The translations under genes were made by a program, and so were the position numbers. A stretch of 53,658 nt of DNA from Fimiplasma intestinipullorum (lineage in GTDB: Bacteria > Bacillota_I > Bacilli_A > Erysipelotrichales > Coprobacillaceae). The notes beneath the pieces were generated by a model. It ran no database searches. It was given only the letters and a program-made list of their open reading frames with translations, and was not told the origin of the DNA. The DNA is taken from positions 1 to 53,658 of the forward strand of contig DVMJ01000002.1 of NCBI GenBank assembly GCA_018715065.1, written 5' to 3'. This document shows, piece by piece, positions 1 to 8,611 of this stretch; positions within the stretch are counted from its first letter, which is position 1, and the number at the start of each line of letters is the position of its first letter.

Positions 1-30
1 GATCTCGTCTTCTGTGAATCTTTTTCTCAT
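1..30 (-). CDS. IS3-type transposase OrfA, first 10 residues only
   Basis: The minus strand reads MRKRFTEDEI from an ATG at 30-28 and runs off the window. This start resembles the N-termini of IS3-family OrfA proteins, which begin with a short basic and acidic stretch before the helix-turn-helix. An AGGA-type ribosome site lies upstream. Only ten codons are visible, so the call depends on the adjacent terminal repeat. Confidence 0.45.
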   Translation of the reverse strand, partial: MRKRFTEDEI

Positions 31-124
31 CTTGCTTGTCCTACCAGCACATTTATCTGAAGCAAAAATGGCACCTATAGATGGTGCCAGTACTGTCAAC
101 GTACTGTCCTTTCTATAGGTACCA
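1..124 (-). mobile_element. End of an IS3-family (IS150-like) insertion sequence, cut by the window edge
   Basis: Read on the minus strand, the segment starts TGGTACCTATAGAAAGGACA at position 124. This resembles the TG...GGACA terminal inverted repeats of IS150-type IS3 elements. It holds a GGCACC/GGTGCC hairpin (71-88) and a TTGACA hexamer, then opens a transposase-like reading frame. The other end lies outside the window, so the target duplication cannot be checked. The family assignment is moderately secure. Confidence 0.55.
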
Positions 125-126
125 TT

Positions 127-690
127 TTATTGTTCTATATCAATGGTCCTTTTTTCTTCTTCCACAGTTAATTCCGATTTGAATTTATTGAATGGTGAAA
201 TGATTTGAATAGAAGCAAGCGGATATCCCTCATCGATCACTTGGCTTTGTTTATTGGTAAAACAACGCTTCGCCTTATAATCAAACGTATATGTATGATT
301 TTGATCAACAATGGCTACACCCTTTAGAAAATATCCTTTGAGTATGCCCTTGTCGCCATATTGATTGACTAACCCAATGTAATAATCAATCATTTCTTTA
401 TCATTTAATCTTTTGCCATTCACTCTTCTCACATGAGTACCGGGTTGGATATGAGCAGGAACACCTTCTAAAAACAAGCCATCATCCAATGCGATTGTCG
501 GAACGCCGCTTAATTCATAGTAAGCACGCGCTTTAATAACGGCATTTTCGACTGGGTCTTTCCCGGTCTCATCAACATCGCACGCCATGTTTAGATCTTC
601 CAGAGTGATGACTTCAATACCACGTTCCCTTAATTTAGTCACATAATATCTGATCTTTGCCTTATTTGTGGTTGCGAATAAGTACTTCAT
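127..690 (-). CDS. Ham1/RdgB-like non-canonical purine NTP pyrophosphatase, possibly shortened at the C-terminus
   Basis: The 187-residue protein has a Ham1-like N-terminus (FATTNKAKI) and the central LDDGLFLEGVP segment corresponding to the family's DDSGL-type nucleotide site. The family hydrolyses XTP/dITP to monophosphates and so cleans the nucleotide pool. An AGGAGGTAAA site sits directly before the ATG. The C-terminal ELTVEEEKRTI matches the place where the family normally continues into ISHRGKA, but here the frame stops after IDIEQ, only 2 nt from the insertion-sequence end. The last 15 or so residues may have been lost to the insertion, or this is a naturally short variant. Confidence 0.7.
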   Translation of the reverse strand: MKYLFATTNKAKIRYYVTKLRERGIEVITLEDLNMACDVDETGKDPVENAVIKARAYYELSGVPTIALDDGLFLEGVPAHIQPGTHVRRVNGKRLNDKEMIDYYIGLVNQYGDKGILKGYFLKGVAIVDQNHTYTFDYKAKRCFTNKQSQVIDEGYPLASIQIISPFNKFKSELTVEEEKRTIDIEQ

Positions 691-848
691 TTTACCTCCT
701 CCATTTTACCAATAAACGATGCCGTTTTTGATTGAAGATTTTACAATCATACATTGCGCTCTAATGACCGTAAAAACGATGTTATCTAAGGAAAATAATT
801 CCATGTGATAGAGCCCGTTCTTTTCCATGCATGTTGATCAAACGTGAC

Positions 849-1946
849 TTATTTTACGGTCAACATTTGCGCTATTCTTCTCATCTTTTCCTGACTATAA
901 GTTAAAAAAGCTTTATACCCACAGTAATGCGCATCGTAGTAGCAGACACTCAAACGTCGGCAATTGCCATAACACATATGATAAAATGGACAATCATCAC
1001 ATGCTTTGCATAAGACTCGCTTTTCCTTTAAAAAACGCTTGGCCGCTTCATGTTTCATGATTTCTTGAAGGCTATCCGTATTAATGTTTCCACAACAGTA
1101 ATCATCCAGCACATAAAAATCACATGGATAGACATTCCCATTGGCTTCCACAACCAGCTGCATATGGCATTGACCAAGCATGCCGCATTGAGATGGCAGG
1201 ACATTCAGATACATCGGGATGAGATTATCAAATAAAGTCACAGACATGTAATGCCCCTTCATATACGCCTGGTACCAAAGATCAAAGAAGGTACAGTAAA
1301 AATCCGCAAAATCATGAGGCGTTAACGCATATTGATCCATGCGTGCATTTCCCTCTAGCGTAGGCAAACATGGAATCAACTGAATATAATTCAAATCATT
1401 TTTCTGGTAAAATTCAAAAAGCTGTTCAGGCTTCTTAGACAGCTGGTGGGAGAGGACCGTCAAAATATTAAAATGAATTCCCGCTTTCTTCATTTTTTTA
1501 ATATGGCTCATGATTATCTTGAACGTTCCCTTACCTGCTGCGTCTTTTCTTAAACGATTATGATTTTCTAAAAAACCATCCAGGGACACTCCGACTAAAA
1601 AGTCATGTTTTGAAAATAATTCGATCCATGCGTCATCCAATAAAGTGGCATTCGTCTGAATGGCATAAGTGATCTTCTTCCCGGTGTTCACTCGATCGAC
1701 ATAATCAATAAAATCCTTAAAATAGTCGATGCCTGCAACCGTCGGTTCGCCTCCCTGAAAACAGTAGTTGATTTGATTAACATCAAGACACATGGTCCGA
1801 TCAATGAGGGCCCTCGTCGTTTGCCTGTCCATGATTCCCATCGAAGCACATTCTCGATTGGCACTGACATCTTCATAAAAGCAATAGGCGCAGCGCATAT
1901 TGCAGAGTGAGGATGCCGGTTTGATTAATAAAGATATTTGTTTCAC
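849..1946 (-). CDS. Anaerobic sulfatase-maturing radical SAM enzyme (anSME type, SPASM domain)
   Basis: The protein has about 365 residues. The N-terminal CxxxCxxC cluster (Cys15, Cys19, Cys22 from the chosen start) is the radical SAM 4Fe-4S site, followed by a GGEP motif. The C-terminal third is cysteine-rich, with CGMLGQC, CKACDDC and CYGNC segments typical of SPASM domains holding two auxiliary clusters. Family members oxidise the active-site Cys or Ser of sulfatases to formylglycine without oxygen. The likely client is the sulfatase encoded upstream at 3806-5278. I chose the GTG at 1946 because GAGGTGAT lies just before it and the family's KPASSLCN start follows. The longer upstream frame has no ribosome site. 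Confidence 0.9.
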   Translation of the reverse strand: MKQISLLIKPASSLCNMRCAYCFYEDVSANRECASMGIMDRQTTRALIDRTMCLDVNQINYCFQGGEPTVAGIDYFKDFIDYVDRVNTGKKITYAIQTNATLLDDAWIELFSKHDFLVGVSLDGFLENHNRLRKDAAGKGTFKIIMSHIKKMKKAGIHFNILTVLSHQLSKKPEQLFEFYQKNDLNYIQLIPCLPTLEGNARMDQYALTPHDFADFYCTFFDLWYQAYMKGHYMSVTLFDNLIPMYLNVLPSQCGMLGQCHMQLVVEANGNVYPCDFYVLDDYCCGNINTDSLQEIMKHEAAKRFLKEKRVLCKACDDCPFYHMCYGNCRRLSVCYYDAHYCGYKAFLTYSQEKMRRIAQMLTVK

Positions 1947-2002
1947 AATGATCACCTCTCGTCTTATCTTAACATAGACAATTGAAGCGGACAACAAAGA
2001 AA

Positions 2003-2024
2003 GAAGCCAAGCGATATTGGCTTC
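2003..2024 (-). terminator. Hairpin terminator between the small membrane protein and the maturase
   Basis: GAAGCCAA and TTGGCTTC arms around a 6-nt loop are followed on the minus strand by TTTCTTT. The hairpin touches the stop codon of the upstream gene. It may reduce readthrough into the maturase rather than block it. Confidence 0.6.
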
Positions 2025-2476
2025 TACTTCTTTTTGTTTTTGATTTTGGCCTGTACCTGATCTCTCAGGACATGGTTCGAGGTCAAAGGAACATAAATAC
2101 GATAGTCTTTGGCTTTCGTCTGAATCTTCAGGCTCAACAACCCTGATCCCAAACCTTTAATTTCACTCAGTGCATGTGACTTTGCACCAAACAGTATTTT
2201 GTGATCCCCGACCAAAATAATACGATATCTCTGCAGAAGGGCCAGTGCAATACTAAGGATGCAAAGGACAAGAGAGAAAGCATATGTTGATGGATCAATG
2301 ACACAAATAAGCCCTACTAAACCTAAGCCAATGGTTGCACATAGTTCGATTCTGGAAATCAGATCAAATTCCAACTTCACATTTCGATCCGAGTTTCTAA
2401 ACTGGACGATCATCCAGATAATGGATGCATAAACCGCCACGATCCCAATTTTTGTCAGAATAAGTAACATAAACAT
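2024..2476 (-). CDS. Small membrane protein of unknown function in the sulfatase operon
   Basis: About 150 residues. There is an N-terminal hydrophobic helix, two more helices around residues 45-85, and a basic soluble C-terminal half ending in a lysine run. I do not recognise the family. The ATG at 2476 is preceded by AAGGAAAGAGGG at good spacing, so it is preferred over the ATG at 2497, which lacks a site. It begins 24 nt after the EIIC stop and shares its direction. It may be an accessory protein for the permease, but nothing in the sequence shows a role. Confidence 0.6.
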   Translation of the reverse strand: MFMLLILTKIGIVAVYASIIWMIVQFRNSDRNVKLEFDLISRIELCATIGLGLVGLICVIDPSTYAFSLVLCILSIALALLQRYRIILVGDHKILFGAKSHALSEIKGLGSGLLSLKIQTKAKDYRIYVPLTSNHVLRDQVQAKIKNKKK

Positions 2477-2500
2477 TGCTTTCCCTCTTTCCTTCATGAA

Positions 2501-3781
2501 TTATGTGGCTTCAGAAGCAGCGGCTTCTTCTGCACAAAGCTTACGGTCATATCTCTTAAGTGCCGGAATCATCACTGCAATACATAAAATCATATTCACC
2601 AGATAAACGATAATGGCACGGAAGTCCATAGACATTAAGAAGACTTTAATAATAGCTGGAATCGTAAATGGCACACTTAAATATGGAATATTCATTAAGC
2701 CCCATTCACAGGCTAAATATGGCACAGCACCATTAATGGCAAAGACAATCAGATATGGAATGAAGATATCAAAATTTAAAACCAGTGGTAAACCAAATGT
2801 CAATGGTTCCCCAATGTTGAATAAGGCAGGTACTAAAGAAATTCTTGAAATCGCCTTTAACTGCTGAGACTTGGCCACGATCAGGATCGCCAGAACGATC
2901 GCTAAGATACCTGTCGTAGTCCAGTTCTGGAAGGCACTGTTGAAAATATGTGTTGGTTGTTGTCCGTTCGCAACGGCTTCAGCATTCTCCACTAAGTTAG
3001 TTGTTAAGAAGACGTTGACAACGGATCCGGCGATATTATTACCATGTAACCCAAAGAACCATAAAATACGTACAAGAATACAGTAGAGAAGCACAGCGGT
3101 TAAAGAATCACTTGCCGAGAATAAAGGCGTAAAGATGTTATTGATGAATCCACCAAGTGTTTGACCAAAATAACCAAATCCTAACTTTACTGCGAAAACA
3201 GCGATGACAACAATGATACTTGAAAAAATCTGATTGATTGGCTCTGCGACAAAAGGCGGCACAGAATCAGGTAGTTTAATTTTGAACCCGTGATTGAGCA
3301 GCCAGTTATTTAATTCAGGAACACAATAACCAACGACAATGGCTGCCATCATGCCTTTAGCGCCCCAGAAGCCGATATCCAGACCGCCATCAGCTAGAAA
3401 TGAACACTGTAAAACAATGAAAGAGAAAACACTCATGACCATATTATTGGCAATCTTCATCTTGTCATGTTCACATACAGCAATGACCATACCGATTAAA
3501 ATATAGAAGCCTGCTGCATTCAGGCCTATCTGATAACCAAGATTCAGCCATTCCGCATTGGCCGCAGAAAATTCTCTCCAGGCTCTCGCAATCGCCCATG
3601 TTGAATCTTGCGGGAATGGTGCCGTCATCAATAACATGAAAATGGAACCAATCATAGTTGCGTTCATGCAGGCAACGATTCCGGCCTGCATACACTTAAT
3701 AAATTTCAAATTCACGAATTTTGTCACTGCAGGGGTAACTTTTTCTTGTATAAAATCCATTTTAGAAGTATCTTTAGCCAT
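2501..3781 (-). CDS. PTS EIIC permease of the lactose/cellobiose family
   Basis: A 426-residue polytopic membrane protein with an N-terminal amphipathic start (MDFIQEKVTPAV), a WFFGLHGNNI segment and the NIGEPLTFGLP motif of the EIIC sugar-binding region. Such proteins import beta-linked disaccharides or amino sugars with phosphorylation. No EIIA or EIIB is encoded in the window, so partners must come from elsewhere. Its place between a sulfatase and its maturase suggests the sugar is released from a sulfated glycan. It starts 24 nt after the sulfatase stop with a good ribosome site. Confidence 0.88.
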   Translation of the reverse strand: MAKDTSKMDFIQEKVTPAVTKFVNLKFIKCMQAGIVACMNATMIGSIFMLLMTAPFPQDSTWAIARAWREFSAANAEWLNLGYQIGLNAAGFYILIGMVIAVCEHDKMKIANNMVMSVFSFIVLQCSFLADGGLDIGFWGAKGMMAAIVVGYCVPELNNWLLNHGFKIKLPDSVPPFVAEPINQIFSSIIVVIAVFAVKLGFGYFGQTLGGFINNIFTPLFSASDSLTAVLLYCILVRILWFFGLHGNNIAGSVVNVFLTTNLVENAEAVANGQQPTHIFNSAFQNWTTTGILAIVLAILIVAKSQQLKAISRISLVPALFNIGEPLTFGLPLVLNFDIFIPYLIVFAINGAVPYLACEWGLMNIPYLSVPFTIPAIIKVFLMSMDFRAIIVYLVNMILCIAVMIPALKRYDRKLCAEEAAASEAT

Positions 3782-3805
3782 TTTTTCTTCCTCCCTCTTG
3801 GCTTT

Positions 3806-5278
3806 TTATTCTTCTAGTCCCATTCTTTCAAACTGCCAGTCTGGGGCTCCGGCTCTTTGCATTGCCTTTCTCATCTTTTCAGCCATCCTATTTTCTAAAT
3901 TCTCATCATTGATTGGATGGTTTTGATGAGGATCACTTTGTTTGTCATATAATGCATTTGAATGTGATAGCAGCCCTCCCTGAGTTGTCTTACACGGAAT
4001 CTGTAATACCATATTGCCATTCGCATACCGTCCACCATTGACCCATTGTGCCTGGTTGATCTCCTCACAGCGAATAAACCCGCGCATCAGAGTAGGCATG
4101 AGGGTCATATTGTAGACAGGCAGATCCTTATGCACAGGACTTCTCATATAGCAATACCGCCCATCATCGACATTGATTTGACCACCGTGAATACCATATA
4201 AAATATCTTCATGTATCGGTGTATCATCTATGATGACTGGACTCAGATCTTTGCCATCGATATCCTCAAATGGTGCTAGACCAAAATAACTTAACAAAGT
4301 TGGTGCCAGATCGATCGTCTGCGCTAAGGCAGAACGTCTTTGTCCATCTTTATTCACACGAGGATCATGAATAAAGAATGGAATGTGGACCACTTCATCA
4401 AAAATAGGCGGGAAGTTTTTGCCAATAAAATCATGTTCACCTAAGAAAAAGCCATGATCCGTATTCACGATCAGCATGGTGTCCTTCCACATATCCAACG
4501 CATCCATCTCATCCAACACACGGCCTAATTGCGCATCACACATGGACAACAAGGCCAAATACTCTTTACGCAACGCGCGAATATCCTCCTCGCTGTATTT
4601 CCCATCGACAAAAGAATATGCCGGAAAGTTAAACGCTTCGTGGCTATCACAACAATCATAGAGTTCTCGATAGCGATCTGGAACATAGAATGGTTCATGC
4701 GGATCAAAGCACTCTATTTGCAAGAACCAGTTATCCCGATTATGGTAATTTCGCATAAATTCAAGGCCTGCCGAAACGGTTTGATAACTCGGCATGTCCT
4801 CTTCAGTACGGATCCTTGTCCGGTTTGCTAAATGTTGGATGGCTGACTCATTCGTCTTATTTTTATCGCAGGTATTCAGCGACATGTCTGCGCACCCCTG
4901 TGGTGTCCAGCGATCCCCCTCTTGTCCTCTAAATAACTCAGAAGTCGTATAGCGGGTATGATACGTACATCCGCCATCTTCCCAGTAATGACTGTGATCA
5001 GTGACCAAATGCGTATAGATCCCTTGTTGCTTCATGGATTCTATACAAGAATGATCAAAGGGCTCTATTGGACCCCAACCGCGATGCATGAAGTTATACT
5101 TACCTGTGTGCAGTTCGCGACGAGCCGGCATGCAAGGCATGCTTCCTGCATAGAACTCATCAAACGTCGTAGCTTTTTCTTCCAGGCGCTTAAAATTAGG
5201 CATTACAGAAATGTCACAACCATAATTGGGCAAGAACCTTCTTGACAAGGTATCAAACATCAACATAATCGCTCTCAT
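3806..5278 (-). CDS. Cys-type sulfatase of the alkaline-phosphatase superfamily, cytoplasmic
   Basis: A 490-residue enzyme. Residues 49-53 are C-M-P-A-R, followed by RELHTGK. This is the CxPxR signature in which the cysteine becomes formylglycine. Asp9 near the N-terminus and the TDHGFFLGEHD segment are expected metal and sulfate ligands. No signal peptide is visible, so the enzyme probably acts on sulfated sugars after import through the neighbouring EIIC. The ATG at 5278 is chosen because AAGGAGGAGGAG lies just upstream. The first gene of the operon, it sits behind a promoter with LacI-like and cre sites. The substrate cannot be read from sequence. Confidence 0.92.
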   Translation of the reverse strand: MRAIMLMFDTLSRRFLPNYGCDISVMPNFKRLEEKATTFDEFYAGSMPCMPARRELHTGKYNFMHRGWGPIEPFDHSCIESMKQQGIYTHLVTDHSHYWEDGGCTYHTRYTTSELFRGQEGDRWTPQGCADMSLNTCDKNKTNESAIQHLANRTRIRTEEDMPSYQTVSAGLEFMRNYHNRDNWFLQIECFDPHEPFYVPDRYRELYDCCDSHEAFNFPAYSFVDGKYSEEDIRALRKEYLALLSMCDAQLGRVLDEMDALDMWKDTMLIVNTDHGFFLGEHDFIGKNFPPIFDEVVHIPFFIHDPRVNKDGQRRSALAQTIDLAPTLLSYFGLAPFEDIDGKDLSPVIIDDTPIHEDILYGIHGGQINVDDGRYCYMRSPVHKDLPVYNMTLMPTLMRGFIRCEEINQAQWVNGGRYANGNMVLQIPCKTTQGGLLSHSNALYDKQSDPHQNHPINDENLENRMAEKMRKAMQRAGAPDWQFERMGLEE

Positions 5279-5307
5279 TTTTCTCCTCCTCCTTTCTTTC
5301 ACATTTG

Positions 5308-5377
5308 TCGAAACGTTTTATATACTCATTATAGCAAATATGTAAGCGATGTCAACATAAAATCGAAACGTTTCGAT
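5308..5377 (-). promoter_or_regulatory. Sulfatase operon promoter with two LacI-type operators and an overlapping cre site
   Basis: On the minus strand, TTGACA (5355-5350), 16 nt, then TATAAT (5333-5328) form a strong promoter. A perfect 16-bp palindrome ATCGAAACGTTTCGAT (5362-5377) lies upstream. A related TCGAAACGTTTTA (5308-5320) lies just past the expected start. Both have the central CG of LacI-family operators. On the plus strand TGTAAGCGATGTCA (5341-5354) fits the cre pattern TGWAANCGNTNWCA exactly and overlaps the -35. The layout predicts specific repression by the divergent LacI protein plus CcpA catabolite repression. Confidence 0.8.
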
Positions 5378-5398
5378 ATTTTTTGACATGACTTTTTG

Positions 5399-5945
5399 CA
5401 TATATCGAAGTCTCAAAACATGGAAAATGTATAGCAACACTAGCACTTGAACACAATCATATGGTAAAATATGGATAGTTGTCCTAATGCATCAGAGAGC
5501 TTTATTGACTTCAAAATCAACCTCACTGTATTCATCAGGAATAATAGCCGATTCCAATACAAAAGGGACGATGATCATCATGTCCCTAATTACAACGTTT
5601 CAATTGATCGATCGGTCAAAAAAGCTAGTGCCAATGGATGCACCAGCTCACACAGCTAAAATTGATTCCTGTTACCCTATGAGAATCTTTTTAACTGCCA
5701 CGCTCTCAACCATGATTTTGAACACATTGAAAAGACGTTTTTCTTAACAGAATCTCTAATTAGATATACAATGATTTTGTGACAGATATCTTCTGTATGC
5801 ATCAATATCATTTTCTTTAGATTGCCTTTAGCAAAATAAGGAAACCAAACAGGATAACACTTTATGAATCAAAAAAGCATCTACGCTTGGATTACCTAAG
5901 AATGATTTAGAAAAATTATGTAAAAGATGAATAGGATGATATATT
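5399..5945. other. Long intergenic region between sulfatase and LacI genes
   Basis: About 550 bases without a convincing gene. Short open frames here have no ribosome site or recognisable family and overlap one another. The final part, before 5946, holds AGGATGAT as the ribosome site of the LacI gene. The stretch may be decayed coding sequence, but no parent gene could be recognised. Confidence 0.4.
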
Positions 5946-6983
5946 ATGGCTTCAATTAAAGATATTGCAAAGGCATTAGGACTCAGTGTTTCAACCGTCT
6001 CTCTGGCATTGAATGACAAACCCCGTGTTTCCAAGGAAACACGTGACCTGGTCAAAGCCAAAGCAAAAGAATTAAAATACGTCAAAAGCGGCATTGCGGC
6101 TGATTTACAAAGAAAGAGGACCAATTTGATTTTATTCATTGTGAATGACGCATCACGTTCTTTTTTCTCAACGATCATCAATCACTTACAAAGAGCCACT
6201 TCCGCTTTTGGCTATGATTTTTTGATTTGCACGACTTATGGCAATCAGAATGCGACCGCTGAACGCTTCATCAAAGAACATCGTGCAGATGCTATCATTA
6301 TCTATACCTCTACGGTAGCAGATGATTTGATCATCGAAAATGCCAGAGAAGACTTTCCCATTGTGGTTTTAGGCAGAGAAGTAACGGGAGACTATGTCTA
6401 TTGCTATAATTACAGCAATACACAAGAACCATTGAGTACTACTGAATACATGATTTCACAGGGATTAAGGAAAATTGCTTTCGTGAAAGGTTCCAGTGCT
6501 TCATTAGGAACTTCTCGAACATTCAATAAATACAAAAAGTCCTTAGAAGACCATCAGATTCCATTAAATCAGAATTGGATCTTTGATGCCGGCGGATCGT
6601 CTTATCGGCATGGTTATGAAATCACAGAAAAAATGATTCCAATCATCAGCGAGCTTGACGCCATCCAATATTCAACGGATGATATTGCTATCGGAGGCAT
6701 GCTGTGTCTAAAAGAACATGGCATTCACATCCCCGAAGATATTTCCATTGCCGGCAAAGGAAACATTCCGGAATCTAATTTCATTTCGCCAAGTCTAACC
6801 ACTTCCGGTGCAACAAAGGAAGCCTATCTCTTCTATGAAGGACTGGTCCACTACCTCATCCTGATGATAGAAAAATCAGATGAATACGCCGCTATCTCTA
6901 TGCAACTGGCCCATTTTTTAAGTCATTTTAACAGTGAAGAGCAGCTGATCATTCGCGAATCTGTCAAGAAACCAATCTTTTAA
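5946..6983 (+). CDS. LacI-family transcriptional regulator
   Basis: A 345-residue protein with the LacI helix-turn-helix at residues 1-25 (SIKDIAKALGLSVSTVSLALN), the hinge region near residue 50, and a periplasmic-binding-protein-like ligand domain. It is divergent from the sulfatase operon, and the two central-CG operators found there suit a LacI repressor. It probably senses a sugar from the sulfated substrate. The start follows AGGATGAT. The C-terminal domain is about the usual length, with no sign of damage. Confidence 0.93.
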   Translation: MASIKDIAKALGLSVSTVSLALNDKPRVSKETRDLVKAKAKELKYVKSGIAADLQRKRTNLILFIVNDASRSFFSTIINHLQRATSAFGYDFLICTTYGNQNATAERFIKEHRADAIIIYTSTVADDLIIENAREDFPIVVLGREVTGDYVYCYNYSNTQEPLSTTEYMISQGLRKIAFVKGSSASLGTSRTFNKYKKSLEDHQIPLNQNWIFDAGGSSYRHGYEITEKMIPIISELDAIQYSTDDIAIGGMLCLKEHGIHIPEDISIAGKGNIPESNFISPSLTTSGATKEAYLFYEGLVHYLILMIEKSDEYAAISMQLAHFLSHFNSEEQLIIRESVKKPIF

Positions 6984-7028
6984 TTTCCATTCAGAACCTA
7001 CGACATATCCTATTATCAACTCAAATAC

Positions 7029-7055
7029 AAAGACCTGATCATGCATCAGGTCTTT
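7029..7055. terminator. Bidirectional hairpin terminator
   Basis: AAAGACCTGAT pairs with ATCAGGTCTTT around a 5-nt loop, with T-rich flanks on both strands. It separates the convergent LacI gene and the small membrane protein gene. Confidence 0.75.
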
Positions 7056-7068
7056 TAGTCATCTTACC

Positions 7069-7407
7069 TTAATGAGACCGAAGCTTTTCAAGCATCTGCA
7101 AATACTGGCGTTCCACAGCGCTCACATTAATGACATAGCGGTCATTAAAGAGCTGCTCACTGATATTCTTATAATTCTTGAGTTTGAAATTCCAGTCCTG
7201 TTCTTCAAAAAAAGCTTCTGTTATGTCTTTTACTCCTGTATCCGTTGTTTCATAGATGTGTATCTGATCCCGATAAGCATCATAGAAATCAATCCTGGCT
7301 CTGATCGACTCAGGAACATACTGATCGATCCTCCAGTATGCAATCAGACCCACAATCACCACCAGCAGACTTACCCCGACTATGATCCATTTCTGCTTTT
7401 GTTTCAT
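7069..7407 (-). CDS. Small single-span membrane protein, unknown
   Basis: About 112 residues. A basic N-terminus is followed by one strong hydrophobic helix (WIIVGVSLLVVIVGLIAYW) and an acidic extracellular-type domain of about 85 residues. No family is recognised. AAGGGTGG lies about 6 nt before the ATG at 7407. TTG and GTG codons just upstream could also serve as starts. It is alone on this strand between two terminators or gaps, so context gives no function. Confidence 0.55.
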   Translation of the reverse strand: MKQKQKWIIVGVSLLVVIVGLIAYWRIDQYVPESIRARIDFYDAYRDQIHIYETTDTGVKDITEAFFEEQDWNFKLKNYKNISEQLFNDRYVINVSAVERQYLQMLEKLRSH

Positions 7408-7728
7408 CACCAAACCACCCTTCTTGCTGGATTAGACCCCATTAACCACGCTTCCTATATTTGATTATATCATCTTGCCAGTATTTTAACACTGATTGAT
7501 GACCCAAGCAAAGGATGATATGAAAAAGAAAATGATTCATAATAGATGCTAAAAAAGAATGACGCAGCAAGTCAAATGGTTTACAATAAAAAATATCTAG
7601 ATAAAACAAGACAACCCGTCTAGCAGGTCGGCTCAGAATTCATACAAAAAAAGACATCCCCACCTGCAGACACTCACCTCTACTTTGAAAAATGCAACAC
7701 AGAAATATATTATAAGGAGGATCAAACG
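7408..7728. other. Intergenic region of about 320 bases
   Basis: Divergent upstream regions of the small membrane gene and the AAC(3)-like gene. A TATAAT-like element on the minus strand near 7464-7469 may serve the small gene. AAGGAGGAT before 7729 is the ribosome site of the acetyltransferase. No RNA gene or repeat is evident. Confidence 0.4.
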
Positions 7729-8547
7729 ATGCATGAAGCCGATGTCATCAAAAAAAGTCATGAACCAATTACCCAAACCAGACTCCAGCATGATCTAGAA
7801 GCCTTGGGCGTCCACAAAGGGGATACCTTGCTTGTTCACAGTTCTCTATCTGCGATCGGATGGGTCGTTGGGAGAGAAATAACCGTTATTGAAGCCTTAC
7901 TGGCTGTCGTTGGACAAGAAGGGACGATCGTCATGCCAAGCTTTACCGGTGAAAACTCCGATCCTGCCCGTTGGCAGAATCCCCCTGTTCCTCAGGACTG
8001 GATCAAGATCATCCAGGACAATATGCCGCCTTTCGATCCCCAAAAGACACCCACGCGTGAGATGGGAAGGATTGCTGAAGCGTTTTGGCATTATCCAGGT
8101 GTTCATCGCTCCAATCACCCAGAGGTGTCTTTTAGCGCCTATGGACGTTTCGCAGAGGAACTGACTAAAGATCACCTGCTATCCCCCGGATTTGGTCCAT
8201 CCTCACCACTCTATAAACTTTATGAAATGCATGCCAAGGTCCTGCTTTTAGGTGTTGGCTATGGAAACTGTACTTGTCTGCATCTTTGTGAAGTCATGCG
8301 TAATGATCCGCAAACCCATTTTCTCTCCGGGGCCCGCATTCTGGAGAATGGACGCTCCGTATGGAAGACATTTGACGAGATCGACTATGATGATGGCGAC
8401 TTTCCCCAATTAGGTGAAGAATATGAAAAATCCTACCCTGTTTCTCAGGGATTCGTCGGGATGGCGAACTGCCGCCTGATCGACATGTATTCACTTTGTC
8501 AATACGGATTCACATGGATGAATCAACATCGTTCCGTTGTAAAATAG
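7729..8547 (+). CDS. AAC(3)-family aminoglycoside N-acetyltransferase-like protein
   Basis: A 272-residue cytoplasmic protein with the AAC(3) family hallmarks: LLVHSSLSAIGWV near residue 35, a VMPSFTGE loop, PTREMGRIAEAFW, and RSNHPEVSFSAYG. The family transfers acetyl from acetyl-CoA to the 3-amino group of aminoglycosides, but many genomic members have no proven resistance role. The usual GWVxGG loop reads GWVVGREI here. A strong AAGGAGGAT precedes the ATG. The gene stands alone and ends at a clear terminator. Resistance is not demonstrated by this sequence. Confidence 0.88.
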   Translation: MHEADVIKKSHEPITQTRLQHDLEALGVHKGDTLLVHSSLSAIGWVVGREITVIEALLAVVGQEGTIVMPSFTGENSDPARWQNPPVPQDWIKIIQDNMPPFDPQKTPTREMGRIAEAFWHYPGVHRSNHPEVSFSAYGRFAEELTKDHLLSPGFGPSSPLYKLYEMHAKVLLLGVGYGNCTCLHLCEVMRNDPQTHFLSGARILENGRSVWKTFDEIDYDDGDFPQLGEEYEKSYPVSQGFVGMANCRLIDMYSLCQYGFTWMNQHRSVVK

Positions 8548-8557
8548 AGGATATGAA

Positions 8558-8581
8558 AAGCGCTATGCAGCCATAGCGCTT
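8558..8581 (+). terminator. Rho-independent terminator after the AAC(3)-like gene
   Basis: AAGCGCTATG and CATAGCGCTT arms with a 4-nt loop, followed by GTTTTACTTTTT. Confidence 0.8.
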
Positions 8582-8611
8582 GTTTTACTTTTTGAGGCGA
8601 TGCTTTTCGCC

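Noticed and set aside
5471..5747. Two short plus-strand frames before the LacI gene
   Set aside because: They overlap each other, have no ribosome site and no recognisable family.
7408..7728. Possible riboswitch or T-box before the AAC(3)-like gene
   Set aside because: No conserved T-box or known riboswitch core and no terminator/antiterminator pair could be found.
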